The notes under the pieces were generated by a model. That model was not told the DNA's origin and made no database searches. It saw only the letters and a program-made list of their open reading frames with translations. The translations under genes were made by a program, and so were the position numbers. Positions 58,168-64,000 of a stretch of 64,000 nucleotides of DNA are shown one piece after another. The stretch is from Rubrivirga marina (GTDB lineage Bacteria; Bacteroidota; Rhodothermia; Rhodothermales; Rubricoccaceae): assembly GCF_002283365.1 (NCBI RefSeq), contig NZ_MQWD01000001.1:1683154-1747153 (forward strand), given 5' to 3'. Within the stretch, counting starts at the first letter, position 1. Every line of letters starts with the position of its first letter.

Positions 58168-59889
58168 CTACTGGCTCAGGGACTGGCGACGCGTCTCGGC
58201 GAACGCCTCGGAGGGCCGCCACTGAGGCGCGAGGTCGCTCGCGGCGAGGGCGTAGCCGAGACGGAAGGCGACCCGCGTCTGTTGCAGGATGCCGCCGAAC
58301 GACAGGTCGTCGGTGAGCTCGTCCGCCGGCTGGTGGTACCGGTCGGCGCGGTAGGCGTCGCGGACCTGCTGCCCGTAGTCGGCCGGGCGGTTCCGGTAGC
58401 GGTCGCCCGTGTTGACGAACACGGCCGGGACGCCGCCCCGCGCGAAGGCGAGCTGGTCGGACCGGAAGAAGAGGCCCTGGCTCGGCGCGGCGTCGCCGGA
58501 GACCGTCATCCCCTCGGCCGCCGCCGCCCGCTCCAGGAGCGCCCGCAGGTCGCTCCGCTCCGACCCGATGCCCACGATGTCGTCGGTCTCCCCGAAGAGG
58601 TTGCCGCTGTCGACGTTGACGTTGGCGACCATCTGGCCGAGCGGGACCGGCGGGTGCTCGGCGAAGTAGGCCGACCCGAGGAGCCCGGCCTCCTCGGCCG
58701 TGAACGTGACGAAGTAGACGGTCCGGTCGAGGGGGCCGCCGTTGGCCTCCCGCGCCTCGACGAACGCCTCGGCGATCTCGATCATCATGGCCACACCCGA
58801 GGCGTTGTCGATGGCCCCGTTGTAGATCCCGTCCTGCCCGGCCGCGACGAGGTCGTCGTTCGTCCCGAGGTGGTCGTGGTGGGCGCCGTAGACGATGGCC
58901 TCCGCGCTCCGCCCCGGCAGCTTCGCGACGACGTTCTGGCCGACGAGGCTCGCGGTCTGCTCGACCTCCATCGAGACGCTGGCGGTCACGGGCAACTCGA
59001 CGGGCGTGAAGCCCCGCGTGCCGGCCCGCTCCATCCACTCCTCCAGCGACGCGCCCGACATCTCGGCGAGCGCCGCGCCCGCGTCCCGGCTGATCCAGCC
59101 GCGGACCTCGAGCGCGCCCTCCGGCGGCTCGGCGCCGGACGGGTGCGCCCCGAACGCGTCGTCGGCCACGACGCCGAACGGGTAGCCGGCAGTCTCCTCG
59201 GTGTGGATGAGGAGGATGCCGCGGGCCCCGCGCCGGCGGGCCTCCTCGTACTTGTAGGTCCAGCGGCCGTTGTACGTCATCGTGTCGGCCTGGAAGAGGG
59301 TCGGCTCTTCGGCCGTCGCGGGCGGGTCGTTGACGAACGACACGACGACCTTGCCGGCCACGTCGGTGCCGGCGTAGTCGTCCCAGTCGTAGCCTTCGGC
59401 CGTGATGCCGTAGCCGACGAACACGAGGTCGGCGCCGTCGAGGGCGACCGACGACGCGTCGGCGTCGGTGCCCAGGGCGGCGTCCTCGACGAAGTCGAAC
59501 GAGGCCGGCTCGCCCGTGTCCGGCGTGAACGTCAGCGGCGAGGCGTCGGTCACGCGGACGCTCCGGAGCGGGACGTCCTGGGTGAACGACCCGTCGGGCA
59601 TCCCGCCCTCCAGGCCAACCCGCTGGAACTGCTCGACGATGTAGTCGACGGTGAGCTGCTCGCCGGGCGTCCCGGTCCCACGCCCGCCGAACTCGTCGGA
59701 CGCCAGCCGCGCGATGTGCTCGCGGAGGCCGACCGTGTCGATGGCGGCCAGGGCCGCCTCGGGCGCGTCGGGGGCGGAGGAGGCGTCGAAGGCGACGACC
59801 TCGGCGGGGGAGACGTCGCCGCCCTCTTCGCAGGCGGAGAGCACGACGGGGCCGGCGAGGAGCGGGAGGAGAACGAGGAGGCGGCGCAT
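58168..59889 (-). CDS. M28 family zinc aminopeptidase with PA domain, lipoprotein
   Basis: 573 residues. Lipobox VVLSAC near residue 20. An N-terminal lid and PA-type insert (about 150-300: ADLVFVGYGITAEGYDWDDY, GKVVVSFVNDPP). The catalytic region has His in YGAHHDHLG, the bridging Asp in GAIDNASGVAMMIEIAEA, Glu-Glu in FTAEEAGLLGS, Asp in NVNVDSGN and the final His in DRYHQPADE. Broad-specificity aminopeptidases of this type act in the periplasm or on the surface. Confidence 0.93.
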   Translation of the reverse strand: MRRLLVLLPLLAGPVVLSACEEGGDVSPAEVVAFDASSAPDAPEAALAAIDTVGLREHIARLASDEFGGRGTGTPGEQLTVDYIVEQFQRVGLEGGMPDGSFTQDVPLRSVRVTDASPLTFTPDTGEPASFDFVEDAALGTDADASSVALDGADLVFVGYGITAEGYDWDDYAGTDVAGKVVVSFVNDPPATAEEPTLFQADTMTYNGRWTYKYEEARRRGARGILLIHTEETAGYPFGVVADDAFGAHPSGAEPPEGALEVRGWISRDAGAALAEMSGASLEEWMERAGTRGFTPVELPVTASVSMEVEQTASLVGQNVVAKLPGRSAEAIVYGAHHDHLGTNDDLVAAGQDGIYNGAIDNASGVAMMIEIAEAFVEAREANGGPLDRTVYFVTFTAEEAGLLGSAYFAEHPPVPLGQMVANVNVDSGNLFGETDDIVGIGSERSDLRALLERAAAAEGMTVSGDAAPSQGLFFRSDQLAFARGGVPAVFVNTGDRYRNRPADYGQQVRDAYRADRYHQPADELTDDLSFGGILQQTRVAFRLGYALAASDLAPQWRPSEAFAETRRQSLSQ

Positions 59890-59912
59890 CGGGGTAGGGG
59901 CAGTCCGCCCAG

Positions 59913-59918
59913 AGTCTA
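59913..59918 (-). promoter_or_regulatory. TAGACT element upstream of the M28 gene
   Basis: CGTAGACTCTGG on the minus strand, 23 nt before the ATG. Confidence 0.4.
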
Positions 59919-59945
59919 CGCCGGCTCGCCATCGCTCGGCCGTGC

Positions 59946-59974
59946 CCGCCTCGGTCGTGTGCCCACCGAGGCGG
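59946..59974. repeat. GC palindrome family copy with 9-nt loop
   Basis: CCGCCTCGGT (59946-59955) pairs with ACCGAGGCGG (59965-59974), 17 nt after the stop of the acidic protein gene. Confidence 0.65.
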
Positions 59975-59991
59975 ACGGGGGAAGCCCCTGC

Positions 59992-60273
59992 TCAGTCGTC
60001 GCCGGGCGTGGTCGGGTCTTCGTCGACGGCCTCGTCGCCGTCCTCGACGCGGGGGCTCGACTTGAGGCTGTCGTCCATCTCGCGGCCGACGTAGGCGTTG
60101 CCGGCCTCGGCCACGCGGGCGCCCTCGTCGACCTCCTGGGCGGCCGGGGCCGCGTCGTCCTCCGGATCGATGGCGTCGTCGTCCTGGTCGGCTTCGGGCG
60201 GCTGGGGGCGGCTGGCCTGGCTGTCGGAGGCGGAGTAGCGGTGGCCGGAGGGTGTCGACTGGTCGGGGTGCAT
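59992..60273 (-). CDS. Small acidic, probably disordered protein
   Basis: 93 residues from the ATG at 60273. Very rich in Asp, Glu, Pro and Ser (EADQDDDAIDPEDDAAP, AVDEDPTTPGDD), with no hydrophobic core and no signal. No family recognised. It stands alone, with a palindrome just after the stop. Confidence 0.55.
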   Translation of the reverse strand: MHPDQSTPSGHRYSASDSQASRPQPPEADQDDDAIDPEDDAAPAAQEVDEGARVAEAGNAYVGREMDDSLKSSPRVEDGDEAVDEDPTTPGDD

Positions 60274-60389
60274 GGCGCGGAGGGGGAGAGGCCGGGTCGA
60301 ACCCGCCGCGCGCGCTGCGGTTGCGCGCCGCGTCGGAGACCGAGGCGCCCGGCGGTACGTTGGAGGTCTCCCCGAGCGTCCCCCCGACC

Positions 60390-61484
60390 ATGGCTCGACT
60401 GATTCTCTTCGCCCTGCTGGCGGCGTGCGCGGCCGTCGCGTCCGCGACGCCGCCGACGGCCCGCCTCGCCGACGCCCTCGACCGCTACCATGCCGTAGCC
60501 GAGGCGGGCGGATGGGGCGTGATCCCCGACGGCCCACTCGTCCGACCCGGCGAGGCCGACGTGGCGCAGGTGCCGGCCCTCCGCCAGCGGCTCCGCGCCG
60601 AGGGCGTGCTCGGCAGCGCCGGCGTTACAGGCGACGTGCTCGACGCCGACCTCGCCGCCGCGCTTCGTCGCACGCAAGCCCGCCTCGGGCTCGACGATGA
60701 TGGGATCATCGGTCCGAAGACGCGCGCCGCGCTCAACGTGCCGGCCGGCCATCGGGCTCGCCAGATCGAGCGGTCGCTGGCCGCTCTCGACACGCTGGCC
60801 CTCCCGACGTCCGGCCGGTGGGTTCTCGTCAACGTGCCCGAGTACCGCGTGCGGGGCTTCGAGAACGGCCGCGAGGCGATCGCGATGAAGGCCGTCGTCG
60901 GCGCCGACGCGGATGGCTGGCGGACGCCCCGTTTTTCCGACGAGATCGAGTACCTCGTCTTCCGCCCCTTCTGGAACGTCCCGACCTCGATCGCCGTCGC
61001 GGAGCTCGTCCCGCAGGGGCCGGAGCGGCTCGCGGCCGACGGGTTCGAGCTCGTCCGCAGGTTCTCGCCCGACGCGGAGGTCCACCCGATGACGGCCGAG
61101 AACCTCCAGCGCCTGGTCGACGGCCACCTCCTGATCCGGCAGGCCGCCGGGCCCTCGAACGCGCTCGGGCTCCTCAAGGTGATGCTGCCCAACGCCCAGA
61201 ACATCTACCTCCACGACACCCCGGCCAAGGCGCACTTCGCCCGCGACGAGCGCGCCCTGAGCCACGGCTGCGTCCGGCTGGAGCGCCCGGCGGCGATGGG
61301 CGCGTGGCTCCTCGAGCCGCAGGGCTGGGACGAGCCGGCCGTCGCGTCGGCGATGGCCGAGGGCGGCTACCGGCAGGTGGACCTCGACCGGCGCGTGCCC
61401 GTCGTGATCGCGTACCTCGCCGCCTGGGCCGGCGACGACGGCGCCGTCTGGTTCGCGTCCGACCCGTACGGCCGCCTCGGGTAG
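60390..61484 (+). CDS. Secreted L,D-transpeptidase (YcbB-like), copy 1
   Basis: 364 residues from the ATG at 60390. Signal peptide MARLILFALLAACAAVASA. A peptidoglycan-binding-like segment (LAAALRRTQARLGLDDDGIIGPKTRAALNV) precedes the YkuD catalytic domain. His is in NIYLHDTPAK; the signature HGC is in ALSHGCVRLERP with Cys294. Forms 3-3 cross-links or attaches proteins to peptidoglycan. The protein is shorter than E. coli YcbB/LdtD. Paralogue of the next gene. Confidence 0.93.
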   Translation: MARLILFALLAACAAVASATPPTARLADALDRYHAVAEAGGWGVIPDGPLVRPGEADVAQVPALRQRLRAEGVLGSAGVTGDVLDADLAAALRRTQARLGLDDDGIIGPKTRAALNVPAGHRARQIERSLAALDTLALPTSGRWVLVNVPEYRVRGFENGREAIAMKAVVGADADGWRTPRFSDEIEYLVFRPFWNVPTSIAVAELVPQGPERLAADGFELVRRFSPDAEVHPMTAENLQRLVDGHLLIRQAAGPSNALGLLKVMLPNAQNIYLHDTPAKAHFARDERALSHGCVRLERPAAMGAWLLEPQGWDEPAVASAMAEGGYRQVDLDRRVPVVIAYLAAWAGDDGAVWFASDPYGRLG

Positions 61485-61498
61485 CTCTGCCTCGGCCC

Positions 61499-61522
61499 CT
61501 CCGCCTCGGTGTCGAGGCGGAG
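61499..61522. repeat. GC palindrome family, copy between the two transpeptidase genes
   Basis: CTCCGCCTCG-GTGT-CGAGGCGGAG, 14 nt after the first transpeptidase stop. Confidence 0.65.
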
Positions 61523-61647
61523 GGGGGCAGAACGTCCGCGCCACCCGCACGGCGGGGTGGGGCGGTCCACCAGACCGGACGAACACCCGGCGAAGGGCCA
61601 AACAGGCAGGGGGCGGCATCCGTCCAAAGGGTAGACCACCCCCGACT

Positions 61648-62898
61648 ATGCTTCAGCCCTACGCCCTTCTCGCCTGTCTCCTCGCCCTCGTCGCCTGCGG
61701 CGACGCGTCCTCGACCGCGCCCGTTTCGGGCGTGGACGGGACGGCCCCGGATCCGAGCGCGTCCGTCTCCACGACCGACCGGTCCGACGCTCCCGTCCGC
61801 CCCGTCGTCGACTCCTCGGCGACGTCGCCGGCCATGTCGGCCGACTCGCTCGTCGCGGCCCGAGCGCGGCTGGAGGAGGCTCGAGCGCGCTACCGCCGGA
61901 TCGCCGACGGCGGCGGCTGGCCGACCATCCCGGAGGGCGACCTCGTCGAGCCCGGCGACTCGGCTGCCGCGCAGGTCGAGGCGCTCCGCCAGCGGCTCGC
62001 GGCGACCGGTTCCCTCGGCGACGCCGCCCAGGCGGGGGCGGTCTACGACGGGCCGCTCGTCGCGGCGCTCGCCCGGTTCCAGGCCCGCCACGGGCTCGTC
62101 GTCGACAGCCTCCTCGGGGGCAACACGCGCGAGGCCCTGAACGTGCCGGCCTCGGAGCGCGTCGCGCAGATCGAGACGACGCTCGACCGCTGGGACGACC
62201 TGCCGGACGTCCCGACCGGGCCCGACGCCCGCTACGTCATGGTCAACGTGCCCGAGTACACCGTGCGCGCGTTCGAGGGCGGTGAGGAGGCGCTCCAGAT
62301 GGAGGTCGTCGTCGGCGCCGGCTACGACGACCGGGCGACGCCGCTCTTCCACGACACGATGGAGCACGTCATCTTCCGGCCCTACTGGAACGTCCCGCCG
62401 TCGATCGCGACCGAGGAGCTGGTGCCGGACGGGCCCGCGGCGCTCCAAGAGAGGGACTTCGAGATCATCAGCCACTACGCGGTCGACGCGACGGTCTACG
62501 ACATGACGGCCGCGAACCTCCAGCGCGTGGCCAACGGCTCGCTCCGGATCCGCCAGGGGCCCGGCCCCGACAACGCGCTCGGGCTCGTGAAGTACATGTT
62601 CCCCAACGACTACGCGGTCTACCTCCACGACACGCCGGCCGACCAGCTCTTCGAGGAGGCCGACCGTGCGTTCAGCCACGGGTGCATCCGGCTCGAACGC
62701 CCGGCCGAGTTCGGCGCGTGGGTCCTCGGCCCGCAGGGCTGGGACGAGGCCCGGGTCCGCGAGAACATGACGACCGGCGATCGCCAGCGCGTCGAGCTCG
62801 AGGAGACCATCCCGGTCTACATCGTCTATCTCCCGGTCTGGGCCGACGCCGACGGCGAGGTCCACTTCTCGCAGGACGTCTACGACCTCCTCGGATAG
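61648..62898 (+). CDS. L,D-transpeptidase lipoprotein (YcbB-like), copy 2
   Basis: 416 residues. Lipobox LLALVAC, then a Ser/Thr/Asp-rich linker of about 55 residues that would let an anchored enzyme reach the wall. A peptidoglycan-binding-like segment (LVAALARFQARHGLVVDSLL) and the YkuD domain follow with VYLHDTPA and AFSHGCIRLERP (Cys346). Clearly paralogous to the previous gene along the full catalytic half (for example FRPFWNVPTSIA versus FRPYWNVPPSIA). Its stop is immediately followed by the M15 gene. Confidence 0.94.
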   Translation: MLQPYALLACLLALVACGDASSTAPVSGVDGTAPDPSASVSTTDRSDAPVRPVVDSSATSPAMSADSLVAARARLEEARARYRRIADGGGWPTIPEGDLVEPGDSAAAQVEALRQRLAATGSLGDAAQAGAVYDGPLVAALARFQARHGLVVDSLLGGNTREALNVPASERVAQIETTLDRWDDLPDVPTGPDARYVMVNVPEYTVRAFEGGEEALQMEVVVGAGYDDRATPLFHDTMEHVIFRPYWNVPPSIATEELVPDGPAALQERDFEIISHYAVDATVYDMTAANLQRVANGSLRIRQGPGPDNALGLVKYMFPNDYAVYLHDTPADQLFEEADRAFSHGCIRLERPAEFGAWVLGPQGWDEARVRENMTTGDRQRVELEETIPVYIVYLPVWADADGEVHFSQDVYDLLG

Positions 62899-63915
62899 AT
62901 GGCCCAGATCCCCGTCGTCCGAACGCGCCCATCGTTGACGCCGGCGCTCCTCGCCCTGCTCGCGATGGCGGTGGTGGCCCTCGGCGCGCTGTGGTTGGTC
63001 CAGCCGGAGCCGGAGCCCGATCTCCCGCCTGCCGAGCCCGCGCCTGAGGGCTTCCTCGACGGCGCCGCCGGATTCGCCGTGCAGGTCGACGACCTCGCCA
63101 TCCCCTATGACACGTTCGCTGTGACGGCGCTTCCAGGCGACACGCTCCGCCTCGAGGCCCTGTTCGTGGCGGACGCACAGGCCGGGGCCTCCGACGGGAC
63201 GCTCGCCGAGGCCGGACCGCGCACGTGGCGCTGGGCGGCGCCCGAGACGCCCGGCCTCGCCCGCATCGAGGTCACGAGCGCCGAGGACGAGACGATCTCT
63301 CTCCACGCGTTCACGCTCGTCCCCTTCGACCACGAGTCGGACGCCATCGGCGACTACCGGATCGGGGACTACGAGGACGAGCCGATGGACGGGAATCCGG
63401 CCTACGAGGAGCCGCCGGGCTTCGTCCGCGTCACCCGGGAGCTCGCCGACGTCGACGTCGCGCCGCACTTCGAGCTCGGCCAGTTCCTCGCCAAGCAGGA
63501 GTCGGACTGGCCGAAGTACCTCGTCCTGAGCCCAGAGCTCCTCTTGAAGCTGGAGCGCGTGCTCTACGCCGTCAACGAGGCGGGTGTCGAGGCCCACACG
63601 CTAACGGTCCTCTCGGGCTACCGGACGCCGGCCTACAACGCGGCCATCGGCAACGAGACGACCTACAGCCGCCACCTCTACGGCGACGCCGCCGACGTCT
63701 TCGTCGACGCCGACGGCGATGGCGTGATGGACGACGTGACAGGTGACGGCGCCGTGACCGAGGCCGACGCCGAGTGGCTGGCGGCCGTCGTCGAGGACCT
63801 GGCCGACCAGCCGTGGTACGCGCCGTTCGTCGGCGGGCTCGGGATCTACGGTCCGGCCCCGCACCGGGGCCCGTTCGTCCACGTCGACACGCGCGGCGAG
63901 CCCGTTCGCTGGTAG
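62899..63915 (+). CDS. M15-type D,D-carboxypeptidase (peptidase M15A/DUF882-like)
   Basis: 338 residues, starting directly after the stop of the transpeptidase gene (no gap). An N-terminal span (LTPALLALLAMAVVALGALWLV) and a beta domain precede the M15 domain: TVLSGYRTPAYNAA, the zinc ligands in SRHLYGDAADVFVD and the final His in GPFVHVDTRG. A short insert DADGDGVMDDVTGDG resembles a calcium-binding EF-hand loop. Cleaves the D-Ala end or cross-bridge, supplying or trimming substrates for the two transpeptidases. Confidence 0.9.
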   Translation: MAQIPVVRTRPSLTPALLALLAMAVVALGALWLVQPEPEPDLPPAEPAPEGFLDGAAGFAVQVDDLAIPYDTFAVTALPGDTLRLEALFVADAQAGASDGTLAEAGPRTWRWAAPETPGLARIEVTSAEDETISLHAFTLVPFDHESDAIGDYRIGDYEDEPMDGNPAYEEPPGFVRVTRELADVDVAPHFELGQFLAKQESDWPKYLVLSPELLLKLERVLYAVNEAGVEAHTLTVLSGYRTPAYNAAIGNETTYSRHLYGDAADVFVDADGDGVMDDVTGDGAVTEADAEWLAAVVEDLADQPWYAPFVGGLGIYGPAPHRGPFVHVDTRGEPVRW

Positions 63916-63931
63916 TCGCCCCCGGGTGCGT

Positions 63932-63951
63932 CCGCCTCGGGCCCGAGGCGG
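63932..63951. repeat. GC palindrome family, copy at the right end
   Basis: CCGCCTCGGG/CCCGAGGCGG, 16 nt after the M15 gene stop. Confidence 0.65.
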
Positions 63952-64000
63952 GCGGAGTCGCGATCTTGCCGTTCCTCCCTCCGGTCCCGATGTCCACTCC

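Noticed and set aside
1-64000. CRISPR array, prophage, plasmid origin or biosynthetic gene cluster
   Set aside because: No regularly spaced repeats with unique spacers, no phage structural or integrase genes, no replication initiator and no clustered synthases were seen.

Overview
The window is about 70% G+C and almost entirely coding. It looks like chromosome from a high-GC member of the Bacteroidota/Rhodothermota line, probably Rhodothermales (Rubricoccaceae-like). Sequence evidence: a subtilase with a type IX secretion (T9SS) C-terminal sorting tail; core promoters of the Bacteroidota type (TTG, about 20 nt, then TAnnTTTG or close variants); no Shine-Dalgarno runs before starts; a cysteine-free bL31; a 31-residue AURKAIP1/COX24-type ribosomal protein; and a tmRNA encoding ANDYSYSLAA. 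The genus is inference.

Layout. 1-5.3 kb (minus): an N-acetylmuramoyl-L-alanine amidase cut by the window edge, then an operon of methyltransferase, ECF sigma factor, repeat-rich membrane protein (probable anti-sigma) and a secreted protein. 5.6-10.1 kb: RadA, then a divergent Mla lipid-transport operon (MlaE, MlaF, MlaD). 10.2-18.9 kb: S9 peptidase, NTF2-like lipoprotein, HD hydrolase, DUF445 protein, M48-type metalloprotease, secreted coiled-coil protein, amidohydrolase. 19-23.5 kb: a large propeller sensor kinase, a divergent 28-residue ORF with its own terminator, and DusB. 23.7-27.1 kb: small membrane proteins, DNA polymerase IV, DoxX-like and YeaQ/YmgE-like proteins, a lipoprotein. 27.2-29.5 kb is the non-standard part: a decayed IS5-family transposase, a 39-bp perfect palindrome, ssrA (tmRNA), a lipoprotein, an unassigned structured RNA with its own terminator, and the tiny ribosomal protein. 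29.6-40.6 kb: YtxH protein, YaaA, uridine kinase, CoaX, CNNM/CorC-type protein, enoyl-CoA hydratase, a PspA/IM30 cluster with two coiled-coil partners, thymidine phosphorylase, a quinone-oxidoreductase-like protein and bL31. 40.6-50.6 kb: M14 carboxypeptidase, SDR, UbiB-like kinase, HMG-CoA reductase with an extra N-terminal domain, GNAT, an EndoIII-like glycosylase, a broken vWA gene and a SnoaL-like protein. 50.7-57.2 kb: DUF1232 protein, a 992-residue Asp-box propeller protein and the subtilase. 57.4-63.9 kb: lipoproteins, an M28 peptidase, and a wall-remodelling trio of two L,D-transpeptidases and an M15-type carboxypeptidase.

Two dispersed repeat families occupy intergenic space. One is a GC-rich palindrome (core CGCCTCGG..CCGAGGCG), mostly just after stop codons and often in terminator position. 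The other is an element of about 110-140 bp starting CATCCTGAGCG with inverted ends.

Common themes are envelope maintenance (Mla transport, PspA, amidase, L,D-transpeptidases, M15 peptidase, YeaQ/YmgE), secreted proteolysis (S8, S9, M14, M28, M48) and ribosome rescue/translation (tmRNA, bL31, AURKAIP1-type protein, DusB). I see no CRISPR array, prophage or intact transposon. The best candidates for undescribed biology are the structured RNA at about 28.9-29.2 kb, the ssrA-adjacent palindrome, the palindromic repeat family, the PspA trio and the 28-residue ORF.
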